A DNA stretch of 64,000 nt, taken from positions 19,346,501 to 19,410,500 of the forward strand of contig OZ017799.1 of NCBI GenBank assembly GCA_963969395.1, written 5' to 3'. Positions 24,519-36,510 of the stretch are shown here, in pieces (position 1 is the stretch's first letter; each line of letters begins with the position of its first letter). Both the position numbers and the translations under genes were made by a program. The stretch is from Pseudoscleropodium purum. Taxonomy: Eukaryota; Streptophyta; Bryopsida; Hypnales; Brachytheciaceae. Below the pieces are notes generated by a model. The model made no database searches. It saw nothing but the letters and a program-made list of their open reading frames with translations, and was not told where the DNA came from.

Positions 24519-26684
24519 CTACCACAGGAGTAGCAATGTGTTGTAGAAGAGGTAGAAGACAACATCAAGAGGCCCCGGGATGGAGTAGTGCAAACAGTCT
24601 CTTGGAGGCCCCATGTGTCCATCCGGTCGCAAACTCAGCATGGTGTCGACGTCCATGAAGACGAAGTGGGCTCGGTGGATGATCCTGCGAGCCATTTCAT
24701 TCTGCCTCGCGAATTCACCCCAATGGTATGGCAAAGGACCTCTCTCCTGGGGCACCTCCAGTGGGTCATGCAGATCTACGCAACCCTTGTGCCCTGCAGA
24801 TGAGAAGGAGCAGACTCCTGGTTAGAGCTCAGACCCACAACACTCTATACCAGAGCTAGCTAGTGGCCTCATGTTAGCTACCGATAAATTTTGAACGCTT
24901 ACAACGCTGAGGCGTGGCATCCAAATAATGCATCTTTGGTGCGTTGGAATCCTATTTGAGTTGCTAACAAGGACATTTAAAAATCTGGTCATTCTACTGA
25001 TAGAAACGTTGAGCGCTAAATTACAAAAAAGGAAAAGCAGCTCCTGCTTGTGTTCACAGGTAGGTACCTGGAGACGTGTTTCGGTAGACGACCAGAAGGT
25101 GAGGGTAACGCGCTTGTAAAACCTGCACAATTTGATGGAGCTCAGTGACGAAGGATTGGTCGGATCGGAACCAAGCTCCTCGATTCATGAGCAGGATCTC
25201 AATGTTCCACTCCTCGATGTACTGCGTGACCTCGGTGGTGTTCAACAAAGGGCTACAAACCCATGCAAGGTTGAAGCCCTCGCCTCCCAGCACATCCACA
25301 CACACCGGCTCGAATCCTACCCCGTGAAACGGATACTGTGTTTCTGAGAGTTCGGACCTCAAGAAATTCAAGAACGTGATGAAAATCTGGTAGCTAATGG
25401 AGTCCCCGGAAATTAGCAAATGCCTTCCTCGACCAATTCGTCTGTACAAACAAACGAATGCATGGTCAAGATGATCCCGCTAATTTCCCCTGCCAGCTAA
25501 CCCTAATTATTTTCTTGATAGAAACAATATTATAGACTCACTTGCAAAAGTCTGCTCGATCAAAGGGTACCATGAGACACGACGGTGAAGTTCGCCAGAA
25601 CCATTTCAGTTCATTCCTTGACTGTTCTGCCATTCCCAAAGACAGTGAACAAAACAGAATTACTGAGAAGAAATAACAGTGATCATGGAGCGTATGGAAT
25701 GGAATGATAAGCAGTGGCACTCGAATTACTTACAGTCCATGGTTGAATTTGGGCTGCAAGAGAGGCAGGCAGGGGACTCCCGTAGACAACAACAGCGCTA
25801 GATGTAGCGTTGCAGCAGCGAAGGGCATAATCACACCTCGTGAAGTTCGCAGTGTGGTAAACTTTCACCTTGCAACACATGGCCCTCGGTGTTTCGTCCA
25901 GCACCCATCGTCCTGTTTGACTGCCCAGGAGTAAGCACCACTTAGAAATTGATTTCAGTTCTCAAAGTTAGGGCCAATCCACAACCAATTCATCTGCATT
26001 TGGAATTTAACTCCATCGAGTCAAGAGTCCCAAATTGGGACTCATGTTTTAGCACTTTTGAGAGGCTCATACGAGACTCAATTTTTTTCAATATTATTTC
26101 GTTTTTTGACCACCTCATGCAATGCTCGTCAGTGAAGTTGATGATGTAAAATATGCCTTCGTCTGAATTATAATTTCCACAATATGAGCAATCAAATTCG
26201 CCATCATAAAGCAACGAAATAACAGTCCTTTCGGGGCTAAGCTAACCTGAAGCAATCCTGGTGAGACCAGAAGTGGCGAACCTCTTTGCCTTGCAGCGAC
26301 GTGCCTTGAATGTATGACCTAACTGTGCTGGTCCGCAAGGGGGAATAAGGAGACTGCCGGCAACCAACAGTACACCAATTCAAATTTCACCAACTGCCAG
26401 TGCAAATCCTAATTTCAAGCTCTGAATCCGAATTGCCACACCAACCAGCATGGTGTAAAACATACCATGGAGGCGCGCTTTGGAGGACGGGGGGTGTTGA
26501 TGGTGGATCCAGGCGATTGGAAATACGCGGAGAGTAATTCATATCGCCCCTTCACAACGGATTCAAAAACAATGGTGAAGGGCGTACTCCAGAGGACGAA
26601 GACAATGAGGGTCGTCCCTAGGCAGAAACAACTGCTGCACCCGCAATGTAGCTTCCGCAATGGCTTGCAACGGAAGATTCTCAT
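24519..26684 (-). CDS. Trichome birefringence-like (TBL, DUF231/PC-esterase) protein
   Basis: Minus-strand exons 26684-26466, 26353-26247, 25920-25734, 25621-25542, 25441-25068 and 24793-24519 splice in frame to 413 residues. TBL proteins are Golgi membrane enzymes of the PC-esterase family that O-acetylate wall polysaccharides such as xylan, mannan or pectin. Seen: one hydrophobic N-terminal segment (about 19-40, signal anchor), TGRWVLDE at 111-118 (the family GRWV start of the TBL domain), the catalytic GDS block LLISGDSISYQ with G210-D211-S212, and the C-terminal DxxH motif D388-C-L-H391 before YSIPGPLD. Length is normal. The DxxH region lacks the usual WC after the histidine, so it belongs to a divergent subgroup and the acetyl acceptor cannot be named. 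The exon 4 acceptor (AACAG ending at 25622) was chosen because the nearby GGCAG breaks the frame. Confidence 0.85.
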
Positions 26685-26845
26685 GTTAAATAACTGCTTG
26701 TTAGCCTACAAAAAAAAAATAGGTCATCACGAGGCAGAAGTTCAAAAGTGAGAGCTTGCAATGGAAGATTCTCGTGTTAAATACTCCGAGTAACCGCTTG
26801 TAAGCTAGACAAATATTTGGTCATCACGAAGCAGCTAGAAGTCCA
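26655..26845. repeat. Approximately 95-bp tandem duplication over the TBL start
   Basis: The block ttgcaacggaagattctc..gttaaata..cttgttagc..ggtcatcacgaggcag at about 26664-26755 recurs as ttgcaatggaagattctc..gttaaata..cttgtaagc..ggtcatcacgaagcag at about 26757-26845. The copy nearer the gene contains the TBL start codon (ATG in reverse); the outer copy has ACG at that place. Confidence 0.65.
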
Positions 26846-27289
26846 ATTGTGAGAGCTGTTGATTGCAACTGGTTCTTGCTGAGCCTGGTACTTAGGATTA
26901 TGACATTGCCAGCAGTGTTTATTTAAGCTACACGTAGCGATGCAAAAGAAGAGTAGCAGATTCAATGTTTACAGCCAGGAAAGATCGATGCATACAGCAA
27001 AGAACCGCGTAACTCAAACTCATTTAATTACTGCTCCTCAAGATGTCACACAATTGATTGAGCACCCACATAGCCTGACCCAGAAATTGCACAGTCAATT
27101 CAAATGATCTGTAAACGAGTGATCACACGCCTCACCTTGGATTAAAATTCATAAACTGCCATCATACCCGTGAAATTTGGTTACCATTCAGTAGGTCTAC
27201 AGGGGTGGAGATCCATGTCCTAATTCATTAGCAATAGCATTTCCATATGAATTCCAGCAAGCACACGAAGAGATGTGGAAAATGCATAC

Positions 27290-27644
27290 CATGAAGCCAA
27301 GCATTGTAGGGCGGGGCCTTTTGATCGCGGAGAGTTCAAATCGCTTCACAATTAATTAGGGCCTCGCAACAGGATATGCAAGAAATGGTCTGCAGAAGTA
27401 AGCAAATTTCATAATCACGTCCCAAAACTCTACGAAGACGCACAGAACGATTTCTCGTTTCTCCAATTTGGTAACAACCCTAGAAATTGTGGGGCAGGAA
27501 TCGCAAGATCTGGCACCAAAATGGAATTGTAATCGATGCCGGGCATGTAACAGAGAACGACATCGATACGGTGAACATCCCAGCAAAGAAACTGCAGAAA
27601 CTGCAAATGGATTCTATAAAGGCTTGCGCGCGAAAAATTCTCAT
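27290..27644 (-). pseudogene. Decayed duplicate of TBL exon 1
   Basis: From the ATG at 27644 the frame reads MRIFRAQAF.., paralleling MRIFRCKPL.. of the intact TBL gene, then meets a stop at about 27480. Near its end, TTGTGAAGCGATTTGAA and CTCTCCGCG match TTGTGAAGGGGCGATATGAA and CTCTCCGCG in the intact exon. The exon end is also kept (CATG then GTATGC against CATG then GTATGT). It is about 355 bp long against 219 bp, so it contains insertions. No matching later exons were found downstream. It is most likely a relic of a tandem gene duplication. Confidence 0.6.
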
Positions 27645-27668
27645 GTTCAATCTATAACATGATACCAC

Positions 27669-30100
27669 ATAGCCAGAAGATCAAAGAGGAGTCTCATAAA
27701 GCTTGATGGCACTGACTCTTCCCTGTTCAACCATGCACACGCTAAATTGAAGATCAAATCGACCCTCCCACCATCGATACTTCAATTCCAGCGACTGAAA
27801 ATTATGGTCAGGACGTACGACAGAAGTCTAATAACAATATCATTGCAAATCCTACGTAAAGGAGCTACATAAAGTAGTCATTTCTACAGAACATAAGTGC
27901 AGGGAGCCCAGTCTTCAATTGCTTTTCAGGACCAGAAGTGACTAAAGTCTGTTTGATTTGGAGAGTTGGTCCTCATGAATGGAAGTTGAGGGCTCTTCTC
28001 ATTTGGCAGTTTGCTGTAGCTAATCATGGTAATGGCAGATTTGGTAATTGGGTTCGACGATCCAGCAAGGTGAACCAGTTATGAAGTGGCGGTACAGGGA
28101 ATGTGCACATTCTTTGAGGCATGGGGGCAGAGAATCTCCTCGTGGTGTGAGCTCCTCCGGGCTCGGCATTTTTCATCAAACTACCGGGGCAGTCCGAGTA
28201 GGAGATCGATAGCGGAGGCCGCGAAGGTAACGGACTAGGTAATTATCAAAAATTATCACAAAGTTATCAAAAATATTCGTCAGTTAGGACCTACTGAGTC
28301 GCAGGCAGCAAAGTTGACTAGGGTTGAGCCGTTTGACTTCTTTGATTACTCAACCAATCCAAACACGCTACAACGGTGGAAGTCTTGTGCATTTAGATTT
28401 ACGTTAGGTGGATCCGCACTCACTAAATTAATACTGGTTGGTAGTAATAGAGATTTCCCTTAGATTTTTCTCACAGCTGGACCCAATGAAATTTCTAAAT
28501 CATACCTACTGACCTTGTTGAAAATTTACACAAGGCAAGCAATGAGTATTATCAATCTTAACTTGCCTCTTCTTAAGCAATCGAAACATGCCAGGACAGC
28601 AAAATTCTCCTACATTGACATTATGGGTCTAATCATGTCCCATTGAGGCTTAGTATTATTGCATGAATGAAGCCGTTTGTCATGGTTGGACATGCATGCC
28701 CCAATTGGGAGTTGCTCTAAGAGTGAGTGGCAATAGGCAAGTTCAACTTAGTGTAAAACCCTGGTGGAAATGATGTCCCAAATGCTGACATTGTATGATT
28801 AACCTTTAAAATAAAGCAAATTCCCCATGTTCCAAGCTTGAATTCCAACCTAATTCTGGGAAGTCTTTGCCAATATTAGATAAATTAATTAGCACTTTAG
28901 TTAGTTATACTTCTGTTTAGGTTGACTAAAATGCAAGCCACAAAAACAATTCTATAGTAGTGTGCTCTAAAAGCGTCCATGCTCTAAAAGCGATCATGAC
29001 ATAGAGGTACATTTTTCTTTCTTCAATGTACCCGTAGTGTACATTTCAGGAGGTGGTCACTTCTGATGACCATTGCATTTCAACTTCAAAAATTTGTAAG
29101 TAGTTCCAGAAAGATCTTAGACACACACACACACCCTTGGTGTGGAAGCTGGTGGGAGTCTGTACCTCTTTCAACACCAACAAGACAAGGAGTATTGAAC
29201 TGGTCCACTGGACCTTGACGTGGACAAGGGACCTTGACTGAATAACACGTAATAAACGTTTGACCTCACAGACAGATCAAAGTTATCTCATTATTGAAAC
29301 TTTTGCATTTGTAGTCACTGTTATTGAAGAAATACTTCATGAATTGAAAAAAAAACAATGAAAAAAAAAAAATTCATGGCAAGACATGCTATACATAATC
29401 TCTATTCTCACATAAAGAAATGATGACAAACGGCTGCTCAATCAGTGCCATGACTTGGGTCAAACCTTTGAGGTTAAGTACTTACAGATTCAGTTTGGAA
29501 AGGTCGTACACCTGAATGGAAGTCTCTGCTGGTATATTCCATTTGTCTCAAGATGCAAAAGATCATGAACCGCAATTCATAGGCCAAGTCAGAATCAGTT
29601 TGACCCACGAGAGACCCAATTTTGTCTTTGTTTGCACTCTGGATCGATGAAAGCTTTAACAATCTGTCCTGTTTAGGATTTGGACTGGCAGAGGTGCAGA
29701 TGCATCCTGAGTGGAACTTGAACTTATCATCTAGCTGTAGCTTGAAATTGACAATGTACAGGGGTGACTGGCTTCTTTTTCTTTGCTGTGAAATGAAGAA
29801 GACGTACACGAGAACTCAATTCAAACACAAAGCATCTGTCCGGGAAGAATCTGATGAGTAACCTTCAAATCTGAAGATCGAAGCAATTTCTTTGGTCAAA
29901 AGAAAAAAGAGAGTTGGTCGAAAAATCACCATGAATGAAGAGACTATTCAGGGTAGTTCAACTGACTACATACAATATGGGTGTGGGTGTGGGTGTAGGT
30001 TGCAAGGACTGCTCAAAGAAATCATAGCACAAGGGGTTTTGGAGTGAGGATGGAAATTAAGCTCAACTTTATTTGAGTGATTCATTTTGTTATGGTTGGA
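27669..30100. other. Intergenic DNA with GC-richer patch, no gene recognised
   Basis: A patch at 28030-28230 is clearly GC-richer than its surroundings but gives no recognisable protein. A 111-codon frame at 29474-29809 (-) has no family motif and begins without a convincing context. Simple repeats lie at about 29121-29133 (AC) and 29976-30000 (GTGGGT). Confidence 0.4.
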
Positions 30101-30102
30101 AT

Positions 30103-30119
30103 GCATATATATATATATA
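30103..30119. repeat. TA microsatellite
   Basis: A short run of alternating T and A, about seven dinucleotides. Confidence 0.85.
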
Positions 30120-31432
30120 AAATCAAGTGACTAAGGTAGGTACCCCCCCTAACCAACCCTTTTTGCTATTGTTGTGCTTAGTGAGTGTTATTAGATTGGT
30201 CAAATTTTCATTGATTTTCTTGTGGGCAAGTGAAAGGAGGTTCCAACACACTAAAGAACATGACATTTGGACCTTGTATGCAAAAGTTATGAAGGGTTGG
30301 GAAAAAAAAAGTAGATGTTCTAAAACCATTTCTTCAACATATGTACATATCAAATTTTGGAAATGTAGATAGAGTGATTATGGCAATTTGGGGCAAGGTT
30401 TGATTTTGTGTGTACCCACCTTATATGACTATTACTTGGTAAGTTTCGAAAAAGAATTTTAAATTAGAACATCAAGATTATGACAACAATCATATTTCTT
30501 TGTTGATAGATCAAGTTGGCTCTTATAGAGTATACTAATTAATTGAAATTCAAGAAATAAATTGACATCGTAAACCTTAAAGGTATTTGATGTTTTTTAG
30601 GCTAAAAACTACTTCAAAGTACTTAAATTCAAAAAGAGGCTAAAATCTTCATCTATATTTATTTATTAATAAATCCAACCATAGGATTCTTTAGTTAGCT
30701 TGACAAAGTTCACCCTCAATCCTTAAATTTCAAAATAAGAAACCTTACCAATTGCAAGATCATGTCGCTTGAATTTTAAAAAGACTAAGTATTTTCAACT
30801 CTTTCCAAATGGTTAGATTTCATCTTTCAAACTCTTTTACACAAAAATGTGTAGATCCTACAACTTGTTACTCTCCATAATATATTGAAGGAATAAGTTA
30901 GAGATACATATAAAAAATTTGAAACAAAAATATTTTATATCCATTCTTAAAAACAATAGTAAATAGAAAGAACTAGAGTAAAATTTTTTTTTTTTAAATT
31001 GTTAAGAATTTAGTTATAGAATTGAAAAATACCAATTTGCCAATGGTTGTGATGTTAGGATCTTTAGGATTTAATTTGAAATTTTGAAAAGCGTGAGCTG
31101 TCTAATCATGGTGATTCTTCTCAAATACCTCAACAGCTAGTGTGGGTGAGTGTCAAGACACTTCTACCAACTTTTGAACCTTTGATAAATGAATGCATTG
31201 ATAGATGAAAGAATTTATGATGATTGTGTCATGACCTTTATGACATGACTTTTGATGGATGAATGCATCTACGGATCATGAACTAAATCATGATGAAATG
31301 CGCACTAGTAGATAAGCAGAGATTACTTGGAGATAGAGATCTTTAGATGGTGAATTTGTGTATTGAAGTTAGACAACTCCAATTGGATGACTAGTGCACT
31401 AGAGTTAGACAACTCATAGACAAAGACAAGCA
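30120..31432. other. AT-rich intergenic DNA, no gene recognised
   Basis: Only short chance frames. The stretch just before 31433 repeats the phrase gttagacaactc, which recurs as gttagataactcc within the LTR-like sequence. Confidence 0.4.
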
Positions 31433-31818
31433 TGTTGGAACTTGGAGTTAGATAACTCCAAGTAGAAGATTAAGATTTGGATAAGTAATGATTTAGATAT
31501 TAAGATATGATAAGTCATGATTGGAGAAGTATAACTAGGACTTTTATTTTAGTGATTGGTTCTAGATAGAGCCAAGGAAAGAGAGTTAAAGGTAGAAAAG
31601 AAGTCCTAGTTTATCTTAAAGACTAATAGTCTTTATTGGTAGTCTCTATTATATAAGACGGAGCTTAGGAGTGAGGAGATGCACTTTGGAGATGGATCTC
31701 TCTGTATAGTCAAGTGGTTTGAGCTCCTTGTGAAAACATTTATATTCATAAGTACATTTAGTGTTCTTGATTGGAGTCCATTGTAGGAGGTTTGTAACAA
31801 TGAGATGTTTCTCATGCA
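31433..31818 (+). mobile_element. Solo-LTR-like sequence
   Basis: It starts TGTTGGAACTTGGAG, a start typical of Copia-type LTRs, and could end ..TCTCATGCA, giving 386 bp. A TATA-like attatataag lies at about 31648-31657, the expected position of an internal LTR promoter. Flanking pentanucleotides are AAGCA and AAGAA, one mismatch from a 5-bp target duplication. No internal retrotransposon genes or second LTR are nearby. The right boundary is uncertain. Confidence 0.4.
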
Positions 31819-32062
31819 AAGAAGATTTTAGAAATGCTAATTAATAATTAACCATTGCAAACCTCTAACACCTATGTAGAGTAATACATTCCAACTATTG
31901 GTATTTATTTGAATAAAATTGGATAAACAAAATGCATTCAATACAATGAACATCAATGTGTTTTTGGGAAACGTCAATGTTTTCTTACTACATTGTCAAT
32001 TCATCATGCCCATAGTGGATATTGACTCTAACTTACCCCTAGAAGGACATCGTAGACATTAA

Positions 32063-32957
32063 CTCCTAAATGCTCAAACCACATTTTTGGCAACATAGCA
32101 ATTTTGGACAGTTCACTACAAATGGAGTTTTTATTTATTTTTCTTTGAAATTTTAACACAACATGTGTCAAAGAAGTAGCTTTAAGGCCCAACAATTTTG
32201 ATAACTTTTGATTGCATGGTTAAAAAGCTATTGTATGATATGCGTTTTCATATCTAGATGGGCAACCCAAATAGCAATAAAAACTTTTTTTAAATCACTT
32301 TTTTAAGAAACTAAAATTTCAAATTGGTTCTTTAGATTTATATACACTTGAAAAGCTATGAATCTATCCATTTTTGATCAATGAGTCAAAAGTTGTGAGG
32401 AGTTTTAGTTTGCAAAAGTTTGTGGGTCATTATTGAATCTCTACTCTAAGACAAACTTTGAAGTCCTTTATTTAATTCAATTTTTAATATTTTTGAAAAA
32501 AAATAAAAATATTATGTGTAGATTTTTTATTACAACATTACAACCATTAAAATTGGCATTTTTCAATTCTAAAAACAAATCGTTAACAATTTAGTATTTT
32601 CAAACATTCTCTACATCTTTCTATTTACTATTTTTTTCCTATACGTTGTACAATTCCAAATGATCTAAAATTTTCAAGCATGTAGTCATACAAATGTGAC
32701 CTTATGAAGTGCAGCTGCCCAAATTTTTGCAAGGCCCCCAAAAGGATTTTTATCACTTCAAATGCTAATATCTTGTAATCTACACGGTGAAAAAATTCTG
32801 AATTTTTTTTCACATCTTTCCAAACTAGCATGCTACAAGATCCTACAGTTACATTTATTCAATTTTTTCTTTCTAAAATTTGGTACTTGTACTGGAAAAG
32901 TGAAAATGGCATTTTTTAAGTGATTTTGGTGAAAACATACTCAAAATCATTTAGGTG
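32063..32957 (+). mobile_element. TTAA-family element, near-complete (895 bp), diverged ends
   Basis: TTAA at 32059-32062 is followed by CTCCTAAATG; the right end CATTTAGGTG is followed by TTAA at 32958-32961. The ends have drifted from the CCCCTAAAGG form but remain inverted. The interior is collinear with 22978-23847, sharing gatcaatgagtcaaaagtt, ctatttactatttttttcc and tgctaatatcttg(t/c)aatct. Confidence 0.7.
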
Positions 32958-32967
32958 TTAAGTGTAT

Positions 32968-33075
32968 AATGGATGATAGAGAATCCTTCTATGTAGGACA
33001 CGAAAGTGAAGAGGTTCATCTACAGAATTTTGTGTGGAAAGGAAAATCTTGTACAATAATTTGACCTCCAATGAG
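32968..33075 (-). repeat. Dispersed repeat, inverted partner at 52649-52756
   Basis: The reverse complement of this segment shares ctcattggaggtcaaa, tattgtacaaga and acatagaaggat with 52649-52756. The two are about 75-80 percent alike by eye over 108 bp. It touches the right end of the TTAA element. Identity unknown. Confidence 0.6.
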
Positions 33076-33414
33076 TGTGCCAGTTTTTTTGAAAGCAAAT
33101 GATCCACAGAATACCAATTCAAAAAGGCTGATTTCCTGACCAGCCTGTCCTCCAGTAGGGATAAAGGGCTTACAAAAAACATCATTTTGATCTTAAGGGC
33201 TTGCAAAGAACACCAATGGGGACACGTCCTGAACTAACAGTGTACCTTCGCCCTGTTTTATTTACATTTGGCAAGCCATTGGCTCCTCAACGTCATAGTC
33301 CAATGTACTCTCATTTCTTGAGATTGTTTAGAAAAGGGACAAGTCCTTGACATAATATAAGTTAACTTCGGTTGCCCACTGTTGAAGGCTATTGGAAACC
33401 AGCCCTCTGCCATG
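33076..33414. other. Intergenic DNA, no gene recognised
   Basis: No recognisable protein or repeat. Confidence 0.4.
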
Positions 33415-33484
33415 TGTTCCGTGCACATGAGGTTAAGTTACGGCCATTGTGTTCCGTGCACACGAGGTTAAGTTATGGCCGTTG
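33415..33484. repeat. 35-bp tandem repeat, two copies
   Basis: tgttccgtgcacatgagg begins at 33415 and tgttccgtgcacacgagg at 33450. Both run on through gttaagtta(c/t)ggcc with three differences in 35 bases, so the duplication is fairly recent. Confidence 0.85.
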
Positions 33485-35452
33485 TGTTTTTTTTATTGAA
33501 ATGTGGACCCCTTTTTACTCCAAAGTTCCAATTGGGTAGGAGGGTCTCCATGAAAGCATGATGAAGAAACATAACTTATCATGGCATAGCATAGAATCCT
33601 TTACGGAGTTCTGGGGTCATTGTGAATGAATCTAAGCTTATTCCCTCCTTGTGCTGACCTTTTGGTATCAGTGAGATTTTTGAGTAGCTGCCAGAATCTA
33701 CCTCCCCATTGGTGACTTACTGTAGGTTTAGCATAAGGAGTGAATAAAATAAAATATAAAGACCCTTACCAGGCTACCAGCTGTCAACCTGTCAGCAACT
33801 TACAATACGGAGGAGGTTCATAAAGCGCTGAGGGGGCTGTAAAAGGTGTGGAGGTACATTTTGCTTTCTCATGGCACCAACAACAGAACTTATGAGAACC
33901 ATCTACTGTTGACCAGGGATTCATTCCCAACATGTAGGGCTGAAAATAGTTGCAATTAAGATCAGAATAAATTTTCAACTCAAGTGTAGAATGTGTTTTT
34001 CCTCCTTTTCAAAATTGAAATTAACTCAAGTCATGAAAATTTACATTGTCTTACATTGCTTCAGAACATGTGTGGAACCCCTAAAGTGGTTGACAATGGA
34101 TGGTTCTACCACTAAGGTAAACCAGCTTATGACAAACAAATGTTCTATTACAAATATCTATCAAACAACCCATTATAGTTTTCCATCAATCTATGTCAGG
34201 TTTTTTCTAATTAATGTAAATAAAACTTCATTAGGTAGGTTTATGACTGAAATCAATGTTTTGCGTGATGGTGATGGAGATGCTAAAGATTGTTTTAGGA
34301 ACTTGCACCTTTTTAGTGTAATTCATTATATGAATTACCTTTTCTTTATTCTTGTATGTCATGTCCGTGTTAAAAAATATTTCAACCATGTTAAGAAATA
34401 TTATAACTTCATTAGGTGGTTTGATGACCACCGTGGGTATAGTTATTGATGGCTTTGGAGGTAGTCTAAAGATTGTTTTGAGCCATTTGGCCAATCCACT
34501 TCAAAAACTTGTAACAAATTCATACTTTGTCAAAAAAATGAAATTTCAGTTGCTCTCCCCATTTCTCATATTTGCTTGTATATGAAAATAAAAATAAATT
34601 TTTTCAAATATGTCAATAAGGCAAACCAGTCCATCTGCCTGTCATAGGCTGGTTTACCTTACATTCAGTTGTATGAATGCAAATGAGTTGCTTCAAAGTT
34701 CAACATGTTATTTCAACTGAAGGCCACTCAAAGAGATTTATTTCAGCAATGGAGACTTTTCCCAGAGTGTTACCCCCTCCTTGAAAGAAAAAAAACACTC
34801 TTAATAACTGACTTGTGGTCCCTCTCTCGTTGGGTTGAAAAACTATGCTACTGTACTGTACTCCATTCAATAGTATCCCCTGATTTTCATCTGAATGAAG
34901 ATGAAAATTCAACCCACTTCCAACCGAACCCCAACCACCCCCACCCCTTCAGTTGTTGTACACAAATACCAAACAGGGCTTTTTTTTTTCATTTTTTATG
35001 AGGTGCGAAAGTGGCAATAAATATTTTTATAGCTGTACTCCAAATTTCAACGTTCATCCATATATTGGATAGAAAATTTCACAATAGTACATATCACTTG
35101 TCCATAATTTTACTTTTCATCCACAATTTGGCAATTTCATCCAACACTTTTTTTAATTCAAAGTTCTCTGGTGAAAAATTTCAAGTTTTATTGCCATGTA
35201 TTAGCCAAATTATTTACTTTTGGTGCAATCTAGTACTAGGAAGCCATAAAAAAGCCATAATACCAAATACTTGAACTTGGTGTTTGATGTGGAAAAGTGG
35301 AAAAGTGGAAACTTCATCCATGGAAACTAATGAATTGGGGAAAATAATTAGTTGGAGTGTGGAAATGGAAAATCCAAAACCGGTCAAAATTTTCGGTAGG
35401 ACTGGAAACCAAATGGTGTGGATATATAGCTAATGTTTTTATAAAACTTTTA
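33485..35452. other. Intergenic DNA; diverged about 180-bp duplication at 34215-34480
   Basis: The phrase aacttcattaggt(a)ggttt and the later gctaaagattgttttagg recur as aacttcattaggtggttt and gtctaaagattgttttgag about 180 bp downstream. Open frames on both strands here (33991-34449 and 34231-34494) have no family signature and are treated as chance. Confidence 0.35.
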
Positions 35453-35715
35453 CTCCCTCTATCCCAAAACAATTGATTGTTCACTTTGAATGTTGTATTT
35501 TTTTAAGGTTAAGTTGTTTTGAGTAGGACAAAGAAATACTTCCTTTGGTGGATAATTTATTTAGGTTGCAATGAACACATGCAATGTTCTTCATTGATTT
35601 TGGTGATCTAAAATTTGAAATTTTTTTGTAATTATGTTTTTTATAATATGGTCAATGAAATTGGTTTAAAAAAATATCAGCAAAATTATGGAAAATTATT
35701 TCGAGACGGAGGGAG
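35453..35715. mobile_element. Stowaway MITE (Tc1/mariner type), 263 bp
   Basis: The left end is CTCCCTCTATCCCAAAACAA and the right end, reverse-complemented, is CTCCCTCCGTCTCGAAATAA. These match the classic Stowaway ends (CTCCCTCCGTCC..). The dinucleotide TA flanks both sides (35451-35452 and 35716-35717), as expected. The interior is AT-rich with no coding capacity. Confidence 0.9.
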
Positions 35716-35717
35716 TA

Positions 35718-36510
35718 CATTTTAGTTGGAATGCTTGCCATTTTGAATCGATCCAAGGCTAATATCTAGGTTAGTAGAGGTGGGGTATGTTCTTAGACAA
35801 GTCAAGCAATTTTCACTTTAGGGTTGGTTGTGGTAGGCATCCCTTACTCCATTGTACGTATCTATTAGATGCAATGAAATTTGGAGTTTAGTTTCAAAAC
35901 CACTATGTCTTTGAAAAAAGAAGATTGTGGCTTTTGCAAATTTGAAGCTGAAGGAAAGTAGTCATTGAGAATTTGATAAGAGAGGAAATGAACTAGGTGA
36001 AATTTTGATAAAGAGAGGATGCAATCAATGCTTATGAAAGCAAACAAGCGAGAGATTGCCCCCACTTCAATTATTGCCCCTTATTACAAAAAAATTCAGC
36101 CCTTGGGAGGTCTATGAGTTTTGAACCCCGCAATGCAATTGAAGAGAAATTCAAACTATTTTTAAAATTTAAAATTTATTTTTTAATGAAAGCCTTTAAT
36201 GTGGCACTACTTGTGCCATGTCAGCACCACATCAAGTTTTAATATTTTAAAATAATTTTTTAGTTTTTTAATTTTAATTTTTCTATACTTGCATTGTAGG
36301 GGGCCAAAAAACAAGACCTTGATAGCCCTCTCCTGGGGTTCAAATTTTTCCTAATGCCTTATCCCTATAGTTTATCCCATAGGAAAACATTGGAATATTT
36401 TTTTATTTGCCTTTCATGGTAAAATTTGAAAATTTGGAATTCATATTTGCAATTTAATCCCCCAATTGGAGAGATGAAGAAATACCCAAAAGCACGGCAC
36501 AAAAGAGGAG
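35718..36510. other. AT-rich intergenic DNA
   Basis: No gene. At 36200-36240 a small palindrome around gtggcac..gtgccat sits between runs of A and T. A similar gtggcac..gtgcca motif occurs near 59800, hinting at another dispersed foldback repeat. Confidence 0.35.

Noticed and set aside
33991..34449. 152-codon plus-strand frame
   Set aside because: AT-rich, residues dominated by Phe, Ile, Asn and Tyr, overlaps another frame on the opposite strand and includes a local duplication; no family features.
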